A model generated the notes under the pieces. It was not told the DNA's origin. It searched no databases and saw nothing but the letters and a program-made list of their open reading frames with translations. A program made the position numbers and the translations under genes. From the NCBI GenBank assembly GCA_026003475.1, contig BPHJ01000001.1, positions 1,425,189 through 1,489,188 of the forward strand: a stretch of 64,000 nucleotides of DNA, written 5' to 3'. The DNA is from Candidatus Kapaibacterium sp. (lineage in GTDB: Bacteria > Bacteroidota > Ignavibacteria > Kapaibacteriales > NICIL-2). The first letter of the stretch is position 1, and the number at the start of each line of letters is the position of its first letter. This document shows, in pieces, positions 52,242 through 60,822 of this stretch.

Positions 52242-53624
52242 TCAGTGCTTCTGCTGGCGCTGCTGCAGCAGAGAAATCACGTGATGGAGGATGTGCTCCG
52301 CGCACACACGCTTTGGCGATGGCTGGTAGGCGTGTCGCACCACGCTCTCCCCTTCGATGATGGCTACCGTAATCGTATTGAGCTCACCTTCGAAACCACT
52401 ATTGGGTGCATCGAAGGCATTCAGAACTGCAATATCGCATCCCCGCGAGCGAAGCTTTTCGATGCCGTCATCGAGGTGCTGACTAGATTCGAGCGCAAAG
52501 CCGACCAACACGGCATCAGTACGCTTTGCGTTGCTGAGCTCAGCAAGGATATCCGGTGTGCGGACCAGTTCGATCGTAAGACGCTCCCCAAGTTGTTGCC
52601 GTTTGAGCTTGCCGTGTGCGGGCTCGGCAGGCGCATAGTCGGCGACAGCAGCAGCGGCAATCGCCACATCCCATTGACCGCGGTACTGCCGGACAGCGTC
52701 GAGCATCTGGTGAGCCGACTCGACACGAATGCATTCGATGCCTTCAGGTGACTCTACTGCGGTCGGACCACTAATCAGCACAACACGAGCACCGCGATCG
52801 CGGGATGCCTCTGCAAGCGCATACCCCATGCGCCCGGAGGAGCGGTTCGAAATAAAGCGCACGGAATCGAGCGCTTCTCGTGTCGGACCGGCGGTGATAA
52901 GAACGGTCTTCCCATCGAGCCGTCCATGAGTGCTTCCCTTGAGCTGGGCAAGTTCGATTTCTGCGGTCAGGCGATCGGCAGCAACTGCTTCAGCAAGTGG
53001 CATCGTCGAGCGCGAGAGTACTGCTTCGATGCGTGTATCCTTCGAGTTGGTGGCTGTCTGCTGGTGGCCACCGAGCGCGCGGTCAAGGTAGAGCAGTAAC
53101 GTTTCGGGTTCCGGTAACCGACCGACTCCCCACAACCCGCTTGCAAGCTCGCCTTCGTCGGGTGGAATCACAATTGCTCCGTCGCGTCGGAGCTGCTCTA
53201 CATTGCGTTGGGTGGCCGGATGCTCCCACATCGTCGTATCCATCGCGGGTGCAACCAGCAAGGGCACCGATCGCGGCAGCGCCAATGCCAATGCCCCCAC
53301 AATGGAATCACAAAGTCCTATCGCAAGCGAGGCAAGAAGATGCGCACTGCAGGGAGCCACCAGCATTGCATGCGCCCACTGTGCCCAGTGGATGTGCCAG
53401 GAACCACCCTGCTGAATTTTCTCATCGAACATATCGAGCGCAACAGGTTCCCCGGACAAGTTCCCCAACACCAACGGAGAGACAAACTGCCGTGCTGATG
53501 GTGTCATCGCAACGCGAACCTGCGCACCCAGCTGCCGCAATGCACGGACAAGCAACGGCGCCTTATAGGCTGCGATGCTACCGCTGACACCGAGGATGAT
53601 GTTTGTATTCTGAAGGTGTTCCAT
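52242..53624 (-). CDS. coaBC: bifunctional phosphopantothenoylcysteine decarboxylase / phosphopantothenate-cysteine ligase
   Basis: A 460-aa coenzyme A synthesis enzyme. The CoaC flavoprotein half begins NTNIILGVSGSIAAYKAPLL and contains LVAPAMDTTMWEHPATQRN and EGELASGLWGVGRLPEPE. The latter has Ser where E. coli has the catalytic Cys of ACG; I recall LASG as common in Bacteroidota. The CoaB half begins LDGKTVLITAGPTREALDSV with RFISNRSSGRMGYALAEA and ends VLNAFDAPNSGFEGELNTIT. The start at 53624 is the only ATG. It follows rpoZ, the usual arrangement, after a hairpin that may attenuate transcription. Confidence 0.95.
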   Translation of the reverse strand: MEHLQNTNIILGVSGSIAAYKAPLLVRALRQLGAQVRVAMTPSARQFVSPLVLGNLSGEPVALDMFDEKIQQGGSWHIHWAQWAHAMLVAPCSAHLLASLAIGLCDSIVGALALALPRSVPLLVAPAMDTTMWEHPATQRNVEQLRRDGAIVIPPDEGELASGLWGVGRLPEPETLLLYLDRALGGHQQTATNSKDTRIEAVLSRSTMPLAEAVAADRLTAEIELAQLKGSTHGRLDGKTVLITAGPTREALDSVRFISNRSSGRMGYALAEASRDRGARVVLISGPTAVESPEGIECIRVESAHQMLDAVRQYRGQWDVAIAAAAVADYAPAEPAHGKLKRQQLGERLTIELVRTPDILAELSNAKRTDAVLVGFALESSQHLDDGIEKLRSRGCDIAVLNAFDAPNSGFEGELNTITVAIIEGESVVRHAYQPSPKRVCAEHILHHVISLLQQRQQKH

Positions 53625-53630
53625 CAGTTG

Positions 53631-53672
53631 CAAAATAAGGTCCGCTGCCTACCCCGTGGATAGACAGCGGAC
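53631..53672 (-). terminator. hairpin between rpoZ and coaBC, possible attenuator or terminator-promoter
   Basis: Minus strand stem GTCCGCTG/CAGCGGAC (8 bp, extended inside by CTA/TAG) is followed by CTTATTTTGC. The T-rich tail ends 7 nt before the coaBC ATG and resembles the -7 element (TTATTTTGC, one mismatch), so the site may stop rpoZ transcription and restart at coaBC. Confidence 0.5.
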
Positions 53673-53697
53673 AGAGCAACGGTAGCGATGCGGGTGG

Positions 53698-53997
53698 TTA
53701 GTCGTTCGATTCTGTGTGCGGATACCACCAGCGAATTTTATCGTCCATCATTTCGCGCATTGCCAAAAAGGTCGGCTTGGGGATACGATCGAATTCTCGG
53801 CTGATGCGCAGTTTATCAAAGTTGGCAGTGCTGCCATCTTCTTCTTCGTCCTGCAAGTCGGCAATCCGAGCAAGGTACTGATTGCGAATTTGGTCGTTGA
53901 TCTGGCGTGCACGCAAGCCAAGCGCAACAATCGCTTCATAGAGCGAACCGTGCGCAGAGGCTTTCATCTTGACCTCGATCGGATTGACCAACTCCAT
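53698..53997 (-). CDS. rpoZ: DNA-directed RNA polymerase omega subunit
   Basis: A 99-aa protein matching the omega subunit as found in Bacteroidota. The key segment is GSLYEAIVALGLRARQINDQ, with RNQYLARIADLQDEEE after it. A C-terminal part (REFDRIPKPTFLAMREMMDD) is longer than in E. coli omega. The start may be 53997 (MELVNPIEVKM) or 54012 (MTVNHM). An exact TATTTTTGC box lies about 40-55 nt upstream. The gene is followed by coaBC as in many genomes, which supports the call. Confidence 0.87.
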   Translation of the reverse strand: MELVNPIEVKMKASAHGSLYEAIVALGLRARQINDQIRNQYLARIADLQDEEEDGSTANFDKLRISREFDRIPKPTFLAMREMMDDKIRWWYPHTESND

Positions 53998-54051
53998 GTG
54001 GTTGACCGTCATCGTGCGATACGGAGAATGTGGAACCAACACAACTGGATG

Positions 54052-54059
54052 CAAAAATA
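54052..54059 (-). promoter_or_regulatory. -7 promoter element of rpoZ
   Basis: Minus strand TATTTTTG followed by CAT, an exact TAnnTTTGC match, the same octamer as at tRNA-Cys. It lies 40 nt upstream of ATG 54012 and 55 nt upstream of ATG 53997. Confidence 0.6.
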
Positions 54060-54072
54060 CGCCAGCTTGAGC

Positions 54073-54888
54073 TTAGCGCTCTGTTTCCCGAACGAGCGAG
54101 AACATAAACAACCATGCTGCAACCCGTGTGTTACCGCTCGACGAGAGCGGGATCAGCGGTATGGCATACTGCACACCGGGACGCAATCGCCAGTGTTTGC
54201 TCAGCTCAATGCTCGATTCAACGCGAACGACTGCAGCAGCCTGAAAGCGCTCCAGTCCAACGATATCGCCATCACGCACAACGGTCGAAGTGCTGCCCCC
54301 AGCCATTTGGAGTGCTAGCACTTCTCCATTGGGTAAGCGAACGGTGTTCTGCACCAAGCTTTTGGTATGCTCAGCAGTACCGGCCAGGAGCGTACCCGCT
54401 TGCAGCCCTATGCTCAGCGCCAATACGTCGCGGGCAACAGGAACAATCCGCAGGTACGGCTGCCCCCATAGACCAAAGAGACGAAACCGCATCTGCTGAC
54501 GAAATTCGACAGGCACATTGCTGTATTGCTGCGTCCCATCGCTGGAAGTGAACGTGAGCAATTCTTGTTCGCGATACTGCAATAGCATGCTGGAGTAGTC
54601 TAGCCCAGCAGCAACGCCAAAACGGAACACTTGTGATTCCTCGGAGGGAAACTCGTACAAGACGCCAGCGGTGATACCGCTTCCGCTCCCACCCGAAAAC
54701 GGCGGGCAGTTGCACGTATCCTGGTACTGGCCTTGCTGCACCAGAATCGGGACACCAACCAGAACCCCCATGCGATCGGAAATGTTGATTTCGGGAGAAA
54801 TCGGTGTTGCCTTACCGCGGCTCGGTTCTTGTGCAGATAGACTGGCAATCGCAAGCAATGCCGCGCAGAGGATGCAAGTGCGCCTCAT
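54073..54888 (-). CDS. exported outer-membrane beta-barrel-like protein
   Basis: A 271-aa protein. The start at 54888 (MRRTCILCAALLAIASLSAQ) gives a signal peptide cleaved near LSAQ-EPS. The mature chain alternates strands and turns: MGVLVGVPILVQQGQ, a CNCPP pair, SGITAGVLYEFPSEESQVFR, FGVAAGLDYSSML, VLALSIGLQAGTLLAG and HWRLRPGVQYAIPLIP, ending VAAWLFMFSLVRETER. This is the style of small outer-membrane beta-barrel proteins common in Kapabacteria and Ignavibacteria. The barrel does not end in Phe or Trp, so the assignment is tentative. A -7-like box is only about 16 nt upstream. Confidence 0.72.
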   Translation of the reverse strand: MRRTCILCAALLAIASLSAQEPSRGKATPISPEINISDRMGVLVGVPILVQQGQYQDTCNCPPFSGGSGSGITAGVLYEFPSEESQVFRFGVAAGLDYSSMLLQYREQELLTFTSSDGTQQYSNVPVEFRQQMRFRLFGLWGQPYLRIVPVARDVLALSIGLQAGTLLAGTAEHTKSLVQNTVRLPNGEVLALQMAGGSTSTVVRDGDIVGLERFQAAAVVRVESSIELSKHWRLRPGVQYAIPLIPLSSSGNTRVAAWLFMFSLVRETER

Positions 54889-54903
54889 AGAATTCCATCT
54901 CCG

Positions 54904-54911
54904 CAAAAGTG
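54904..54911 (-). promoter_or_regulatory. -7-like element of the outer-membrane protein gene
   Basis: Minus strand CACTTTTG followed by CGGAGATGG, one mismatch from TAnnTTTGC. It is 16 nt upstream of the ATG at 54888, implying a very short leader. Confidence 0.4.
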
Positions 54912-55010
54912 ACGGTTATCCTCGTCGCTGCCTACCGATGCGCTTGGCAGGTACGATAGGCAACCTTGCACTGCCACGGCGCACCGTGGTTCGATACTTT
55001 CAGCGACTGG

Positions 55011-55018
55011 TTATTTTG
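55011..55018 (+). promoter_or_regulatory. -7-like element of the RsmB-like gene
   Basis: TTATTTTG followed by GC, one mismatch from TAnnTTTG. It ends 3 nt before ATG 55021, so translation more likely starts at ATG 55039 or 55051. Confidence 0.3.
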
Positions 55019-55038
55019 GCATGCAATCACAAGCCAGA

Positions 55039-56445
55039 ATGGAAGACGAGATGACCCCCGATCCATTGAATAGCCAGGTAACACCCGTACTTGTTGACCG
55101 TGTGCCGCTCTTTGAGCAGGAAGGTGTTCGCGGGGTTGCGGTCCGCAGCCTGCTCCGCATTGACAACACCTCCACCGCTGCTGAACGCATTGTACGCAAC
55201 GAACTGGAGGCACACCCCGAATGGAATGAATTCGACCGAGCACTCTACCAAGAGTTGGTGTTTGGGACACTCCGTTGGCGGGCAAAGCTCGACTGGGTGC
55301 TCACCGGTTTCTACCACGGCGAGTTTTCGAAATGTCTGCCAGCGGTTCAACAGGCATTGCGCGTGGCGCTCTACCAAATTCTGATGATCTCGAAAATTCC
55401 ACCTCAACAGGCGATCGACAGTACCGCCCGAATCATCGAGCGCACTCGGAACGCTGCGTATGCAACAACATTGGTGGGAATCCTGCGGGCAATTGCCCGA
55501 AACGTTGGCGGTATTCGCTACCCTCCACGTGATCAGCTTGCGTTCCACTTTTCCGTTGTGTATTCACACCCGCTGTGGCTTGTCGAGCGTTGGCTCGATC
55601 GCTACGGCGAAGAACTCACTGAACAAATGCTTGCAGCTAATCTGGAGCGACCGCCGATCTACCTTGCTGCTAACCGGTTGCGCATTGATGATAGAGCATT
55701 TCTCGAGTGGATTAGCAGCCACGCCATTCCCTTCGAAACGGTACCGAATGCATCCGGGATGGTTCGAATCAATCCCTTTGCCGATTACACCCATTTCGAA
55801 TGCTGGCAGCACGGACACTGTTACCTGAGCGATCCAATCTATGCACATGCTGCAGACCAATGGGCACAGCGAGCAGAAGGGCCAGTGCTCTACGCCAGTA
55901 CTCAACCGAGTAGAGCATTGCTCCCCATTTTGGAATGCGCCGAACGTGCGCGCCTTCCGGTGACAGTATGGACAGAACCTGTTCCCGTTTTACCGACATG
56001 GATCAAACACGAATGCACTCGCTTGGAGTGGCAACTTCCGGCTATCGTTTCCTCCGACGACCAGCAGACGTACAAGAGCATAATCATTGAGGCAGAATCC
56101 AGCGGAATTGGTCTCTGGCGTCGGAAACCCGAACGAAAATGGCGAACTGACTCGCTCGATATTCATCGAAGCGTTCGTCGGCTGATCCACCATCTCAACC
56201 AGTTGGTCCCCCGATTGGAGCCTGGTGGGACGCTTCTGTTGATTGTTGCTTCGACTGAGCCAGACGAAACCGACGCAGTGACAACATGGCTGTGTCGGAG
56301 CGATACGAGCATCAAGCTTGTGCCGTTCGGCGAACACACTCACGATGCCAGCGTGTACGGAAGACCGGACGGCACTCGCCAAACGCTGCCCCACACACAT
56401 CGCGGCGATAGCGTGTATGTTGCACTCTTCGAACGCATGCCATGA
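55039..56445 (+). CDS. RsmB-like protein with lost methyltransferase motifs (pseudoenzyme)
   Basis: A 468-aa protein with the layout of 16S rRNA m5C967 methyltransferase RsmB. It has an N-terminal NusB-like domain (about 30-165: FDRALYQELVFGTLRWRAKL, ALYQILMISKIPPQQAIDST), then a linker with HPLWLVERWLDRYG, and the C-terminal methyltransferase fold. The active-site signatures are gone: the SAM loop DxCAAPGGKT reads YASTQPSRA (285-293), DAPCSG reads EAESSG (351-356) although GIGLWRRKPERKW after it is kept, and STCS reads ASTEP (404-408). Both catalytic Cys are missing. The frame is intact over the full length, so this is not decay. It might bind RNA without modifying it. Its stop overlaps the next ATG (ATGA). 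Confidence 0.85.
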   Translation: MEDEMTPDPLNSQVTPVLVDRVPLFEQEGVRGVAVRSLLRIDNTSTAAERIVRNELEAHPEWNEFDRALYQELVFGTLRWRAKLDWVLTGFYHGEFSKCLPAVQQALRVALYQILMISKIPPQQAIDSTARIIERTRNAAYATTLVGILRAIARNVGGIRYPPRDQLAFHFSVVYSHPLWLVERWLDRYGEELTEQMLAANLERPPIYLAANRLRIDDRAFLEWISSHAIPFETVPNASGMVRINPFADYTHFECWQHGHCYLSDPIYAHAADQWAQRAEGPVLYASTQPSRALLPILECAERARLPVTVWTEPVPVLPTWIKHECTRLEWQLPAIVSSDDQQTYKSIIIEAESSGIGLWRRKPERKWRTDSLDIHRSVRRLIHHLNQLVPRLEPGGTLLLIVASTEPDETDAVTTWLCRSDTSIKLVPFGEHTHDASVYGRPDGTRQTLPHTHRGDSVYVALFERMP

Positions 56446-59060
56446 GAACGCTGGCGATTCTCATTGGCGCGGTTGTTGGGTGCCTGCATTGCAAAGAACA
56501 GTGGATAGAGACAAGCCCCCAACAGCGCTGGCAATGGGACGAGCGTCGCTTCGCCAATCCGCAGACGGGAATCATTCCACCCGATGCAGCAGAGCGCGAC
56601 CATCGGTTTGCAGAACAAGTGTTCCGCTCGGCGACGACGAAGCTGCCACGCATTGCTTCACCACTGGTCGAGCCGATCGGGCCGACAAACGTTGCTGGTC
56701 GTATTCGAGCATTCGCACTCGATCGCCGAGCACCCTCAGTGCTGATGTGCGGTGGTGTCACAGGTGGAATTTGGCGCAGCATTGATCGCGGCAGCTCCTG
56801 GGTTCGCATGACACCGCCGACCCTTGTGCCCCACGTTTCTTGCATCCTGCAGAGCAGTAGTGATCCAGACACCTGGTATGTCGGCACGGGTGAGGGTCTT
56901 TCGACGACGGAGCGGCGAACATCAACGCAACTGCGGACCATCGGCACCGGCAGCGGCATTTATCGCTCCACTGATAACGGCACTTCGTGGCACTCAATCA
57001 CACCGCCGGTAACAGCCCAACCGAACACCATCCCCGCACAAGCCTGGCAGATCGTCTGGAAACTTGCATCCCGTTCCGACGCTGGTAACGAGACCCTCTA
57101 CGCTGCATGCTATGGCGGCATCTACGCATGGGACGGCACTCGCTGGCGCTTAGAGCTTGGCGATACGACGGCACCGGCATTCTGCACTGAAATCGTTGGT
57201 GCTGGTGATCGGCTCTACGCCGCCATTGGCGCAACCGACGACGGCACGCCACCACAACAGTATGGCATCTTCGTTTGGACTGCCCAGGCTGGATGGCAGA
57301 ACATCACGCCTCCAGACTTCCCGACCGTTCGCCGGATTGTACTTGCTGTAGCACCGGATGGCCAGACACTCTACGCATTCACCCAACATCCCCAAGTCTG
57401 GAGTCAACGCTACCAAAGCTTTGCATCCCAACATACACTCTGGCGATACTCAGCCTCAGCGAACACGTGGGAGAACTGCTCCTTGTGGCTCAGCTCGCTG
57501 ATCAATCCCAGTAATTCGCCATTGAACACGCTTGCTGGCTACGCAATGGCATTGACGATACATCCACGTAATCCGAACGTCGTGTTCCTTGGCAGCACCG
57601 ATCTGTTCGCCTCACATGATGGCTGCCGCTCAATGAAGGTGCACTTGGGAGGGTATCCCTACACGATTGGGACACTGCACCCGGACATCCATGCCGTTGT
57701 TGTTGACCCATCCAATCCCAACCGGCTCTACGTTGCAACTGATGGTGGCATCTACTCGACAACGGACGCATTGACGACATCCGCACCGACATGGACACCA
57801 CTCAACAACGGGCTGACAACAACACAAGCCTACCACGTGGCGCTCGACCACGCGATGACCGACGATCGCTTGGTTATTGCCGGATTCCAAGACAATAGCT
57901 GCTGGTACACCCGAAGTGCCATTTATGGGGATGCATGGAGTTTTGCTTTCGGTGGTGATGGTTGCCGCGTTGTTGTCGGTGATGGTGCCTCGCTTGTGTT
58001 TGCCAGTTCGCAGTTTGGAGAGATCTATGCGCTCTCAGCCATTACCGGTCAATTGCTCCCTCTGCCACGACCACCGCAATCTGGTACAGCCTTCGTGACT
58101 GAGTTCGCCTACGATCCAAATTCTGGTCAACTTGTTTTAGCGCTCAACGACAAACTCTACCGGCTTGGTGCTGATCGCAGTGGATTCGACGCAGCATGGC
58201 GGCTTGCCTGTACATTGCCCGTGCCCGAGCTGATCACTGCCGTAGCCCTCACCGATAAGTGGGCAATCGTCGGCACTGCCGGTGGAACGCTCTACCGTTG
58301 CTCAATCACCGATGGAACGGTTACGCGCTTTCCGGTGAATTTCCCACCAGGAAGCTTCGTTGCCGCGATTGATATTGACCGCGCCAATGCGCAGCGGATG
58401 ATTGTGACAATTTCGAACTACACCGTGCCGAGCATCTTCGCAACGTGGAATGGTGGGAACACTTGGCAATCCGTGGGTGGATCGCTTGACCAAGAGAGCA
58501 CTACCGGCTGGGGACCATCGGTGCGAGTTGTTCGCGCTCTCTACCGCAATGGCAAGCGACTCTACATCGCCGGAACCAGCATCGGCGCATTTATCACCGA
58601 TTCCCTGCACACCGAAACACAATGGCAACCACTGGGACTACCAACACTGGGAACCCTTCCCGTCGAGGCAATTGATACACGCGCTGCTGATGGATGGACG
58701 GTCATTGGTACGCATGGTGGGGGTATCTTCGCGTGCACTCTCGACCCTACGTCAGCAGACACCGATCCCACACAGCTCCCCCGTTCATTTTTCGTCGAAC
58801 AGTGCAACCCTCAACCGGTCAACGAGGTTGCCATTATTCGGGTTCACATTCCACGTGCTGAAGGTACTGTAACCTGTGAATTGTTCGATATGCTCGGTCG
58901 GTCCCTCCTGGTTCGCACCCTGCCCGTAGTTAGTGCAGGGGTGCTCTCGATCATTTTGCCACCGACAGAGATTGCGAGACTTCCAGCAGGAACCTACTTC
59001 TACCGCGTTCAGTGGAAAGAGCACCAGGCAAGCGGTGCTTTTCTTCGGTCCGCTCCCTAA
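56442..59060 (+). CDS. secreted BNR/VPS10-like beta-propeller protein with T9SS sorting domain
   Basis: An 872-aa protein. The N-terminus MRTLAILIGAVVGCLHC is a signal peptide. Repeated glycosidase/sortilin-type (BNR) elements fill the middle: SVLMCGGVTGGIWRSIDRGS, YVGTGEGLSTTERR, GIYRSTDNGTSWHSITPP, LYVATDGGIYSTTDALTTSA and IFATWNGGNTWQSVGGS, consistent with one or two seven- or ten-blade propellers. The last 90 residues form a T9SS type A sorting domain (CNPQPVNEVAIIRVHIPRAE, CELFDMLGRSLLV, LPAGTYFYRVQWKE), so it is probably exported across the outer membrane and anchored or released. No catalytic site is recognised. It is coupled to the RsmB-like gene by a 4-bp overlap. Confidence 0.88.
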   Translation: MRTLAILIGAVVGCLHCKEQWIETSPQQRWQWDERRFANPQTGIIPPDAAERDHRFAEQVFRSATTKLPRIASPLVEPIGPTNVAGRIRAFALDRRAPSVLMCGGVTGGIWRSIDRGSSWVRMTPPTLVPHVSCILQSSSDPDTWYVGTGEGLSTTERRTSTQLRTIGTGSGIYRSTDNGTSWHSITPPVTAQPNTIPAQAWQIVWKLASRSDAGNETLYAACYGGIYAWDGTRWRLELGDTTAPAFCTEIVGAGDRLYAAIGATDDGTPPQQYGIFVWTAQAGWQNITPPDFPTVRRIVLAVAPDGQTLYAFTQHPQVWSQRYQSFASQHTLWRYSASANTWENCSLWLSSLINPSNSPLNTLAGYAMALTIHPRNPNVVFLGSTDLFASHDGCRSMKVHLGGYPYTIGTLHPDIHAVVVDPSNPNRLYVATDGGIYSTTDALTTSAPTWTPLNNGLTTTQAYHVALDHAMTDDRLVIAGFQDNSCWYTRSAIYGDAWSFAFGGDGCRVVVGDGASLVFASSQFGEIYALSAITGQLLPLPRPPQSGTAFVTEFAYDPNSGQLVLALNDKLYRLGADRSGFDAAWRLACTLPVPELITAVALTDKWAIVGTAGGTLYRCSITDGTVTRFPVNFPPGSFVAAIDIDRANAQRMIVTISNYTVPSIFATWNGGNTWQSVGGSLDQESTTGWGPSVRVVRALYRNGKRLYIAGTSIGAFITDSLHTETQWQPLGLPTLGTLPVEAIDTRAADGWTVIGTHGGGIFACTLDPTSADTDPTQLPRSFFVEQCNPQPVNEVAIIRVHIPRAEGTVTCELFDMLGRSLLVRTLPVVSAGVLSIILPPTEIARLPAGTYFYRVQWKEHQASGAFLRSAP

Positions 59061-59063
59061 CGC

Positions 59064-59089
59064 GTCGGGCGGACTTGCGTCCGCCCGAC
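59064..59089. terminator. perfect 11-bp hairpin between convergent genes
   Basis: GTCGGGCGGAC, loop TTGC, GTCCGCCCGAC. It lies 4 bp after the BNR gene stop and 17 bp from the degP-like stop. There is no T-run on either side, so it is either a T-less bidirectional terminator, an mRNA 3'-end stabiliser or a REP-like element. Confidence 0.5.
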
Positions 59090-59105
59090 ACGACACTTGC
59101 GTGCT

Positions 59106-60692
59106 TCAGTTTGCATTCGATGGAATTCGGATCGTTACAATTTGCGATCCTTGCTCGGATTTGACATCGAGCACAACCACCTCTCCCGCTTTTTTGCCAT
59201 TGATGATCCCCTGCAGTTGACTTGGCGTTTCGACTGGCTTACGGTCTGCCCGCACGATAACCGACCCAACACGCAACCCACGTCTGGATGCTGGGCTAAA
59301 CGGCTCGACTTTGGTCACTTCAACGCCGCTTTTCACATCGAGTTTATCCTTGAGTTCGGCACTCAGTGGTGCGACGGTAAAGCCGAGAAGATCCAGCGAT
59401 ACCGGCCCGGACTTCTCACTCCGCTCACCAAGTGATGGCTCGGAAGACACCTCGGTAGAGGCAACCGACCCATCGCGTGCCTCGAGACGAACAACTTTAG
59501 TAATCTCTTTCCGATCACGCCAAATGCGAAGCTTGACCTTCTCGCCAGGGCGTCGCTGGAGAACAAGGGTCTGCAATTCGCTTGGCGAGTTGACCGGCGT
59601 ACCGTCGAGATCCAGTATCACGTCTTCCCTTTGGAGACCGGCTTTCTCTGCAGGGGAATTTTTCAATATGTCCTGTACCATCACACCCTGGACCTTCGGT
59701 AGCCCAAGGCCTTGTGCATCGGTTTCATCCACAGCGCGAATAGTGACACCGATGTAGGCGCGGTTGACCTTGCCTTCGTTGATCAAGTCGAGCGCAACAA
59801 CCCGCACGATGTCCACCGGGATCGCGAAGCCATAGCCGGCATAGAAGCCTGTGCCTGATGCAATCGCTGTGTTGATACCGATGAGCGTCCCGTTGAGCGT
59901 AAACAGCCCACCGCCGCTATTGCCCGGATTGATCGCTGCGTCGGTTTGGATGTAGTTTTCGATTGCGAATCCACCACCATTGAGCCCCATGTTACTGCGC
60001 CCAACGGCACTGATTATTCCTGCCGTAACCGTCGAACGGAGACCAAGCGGATTGCCGATTGCAATGACCCATTCTCCGACTTTGATATCATCGCGACTGC
60101 CCAGGTATGCCGTCGGTAAATCGTGCGCATCAATCTTGATGACAGCGATATCGGTCAGGGAATCGCGTCCAATGAGCCGGGCGGTAAACTCGCGCTTGTC
60201 GCTCAAGGTTACCTTGATTCCATCAGGTTTTGCTCCAGCAACGACGTGGTTATTGGTGACTATGTATCCATCGCTGGTGATAATCACTCCCGATCCTTGC
60301 CCCAGTGGGCGTGATCGTGGACGCTGGTTTTGATCATTGCCTCGATCACGATTGCGGGGACCAAAGAAGAAGCCATCATCACCCCAAGGATCGAAAAAGC
60401 GAAAGAACTCATCCATCATCCGGTCGCTACTGGTTGCTTCCCCTATCGTTTCGATCGAAACGACCGTTGACGATACCGCATTCGCAGCAGCAACGAATGC
60501 ATCGTTGATCGCGCGAACATTATCGGGGACAGTAACAGGAGGCGCCTTCGCACCAAGATCACGAACGTTCTGACCAAACAGCTTTGCAACAGGAATGCTG
60601 GAAAAATTCGTAACCAGCAGAATGCCACCGATAGCACCAATGGCAACGAGTGCTCCAACTCGAAGGACTTTGCGCAACAATGCTGTGCTCAT
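59106..60692 (-). CDS. DegP/HtrA family periplasmic serine protease (Do)
   Basis: A 528-aa protease-chaperone. The start at 60692 (MSTALLRKVLRVGALVAIGA) gives an N-terminal membrane helix or signal. The catalytic triad is visible: His in DGYIVTNNHVVAGA, Asp in GRDSLTDIAVIKID, Ser in TDAAINPGNSGGGLFTLNG. Two PDZ domains follow (VQDILKNSPAEKAGLQREDV and EPFSPASRRGLRVGSVIVRA). A region rich in Asp/Arg/Asn (GPRNRDRGNDQNQRPRSRP) sits just before the protease core. A GGAGA ribosome-binding site lies 7 nt before the ATG. It degrades misfolded envelope proteins. Confidence 0.95.
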   Translation of the reverse strand: MSTALLRKVLRVGALVAIGAIGGILLVTNFSSIPVAKLFGQNVRDLGAKAPPVTVPDNVRAINDAFVAAANAVSSTVVSIETIGEATSSDRMMDEFFRFFDPWGDDGFFFGPRNRDRGNDQNQRPRSRPLGQGSGVIITSDGYIVTNNHVVAGAKPDGIKVTLSDKREFTARLIGRDSLTDIAVIKIDAHDLPTAYLGSRDDIKVGEWVIAIGNPLGLRSTVTAGIISAVGRSNMGLNGGGFAIENYIQTDAAINPGNSGGGLFTLNGTLIGINTAIASGTGFYAGYGFAIPVDIVRVVALDLINEGKVNRAYIGVTIRAVDETDAQGLGLPKVQGVMVQDILKNSPAEKAGLQREDVILDLDGTPVNSPSELQTLVLQRRPGEKVKLRIWRDRKEITKVVRLEARDGSVASTEVSSEPSLGERSEKSGPVSLDLLGFTVAPLSAELKDKLDVKSGVEVTKVEPFSPASRRGLRVGSVIVRADRKPVETPSQLQGIINGKKAGEVVVLDVKSEQGSQIVTIRIPSNAN

Positions 60693-60753
60693 CGTAGGTC
60701 TCCATAAAGTGAGTTGCGGTACAATAAACGAACGACAAACCAATTTAGTTGTG

Positions 60754-60796
60754 AAAAAAACACGCTGCCCCTACCACCAGTTGGGGTAGGGGCAGC
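60754..60796 (-). terminator. strong Rho-independent terminator after the giant T9SS cargo gene
   Basis: On the minus strand a 12-bp stem GCTGCCCCTACC/GGTAGGGGCAGC with a 9-nt loop is followed by GTG and seven T. It lies about 27 nt after the stop at 60823 and separates that gene from degP. Confidence 0.9.
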
Positions 60797-60822
60797 CCGC
60801 TGAACGCGCTCTCTGCGAGAGC

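Noticed and set aside
52242-53624. CoaC active-site Cys apparently replaced by Ser (LASG)
   Set aside because: I recall LASG as usual in Bacteroidota CoaBC, and the rest of both halves is intact, so this is not evidence of loss of function.
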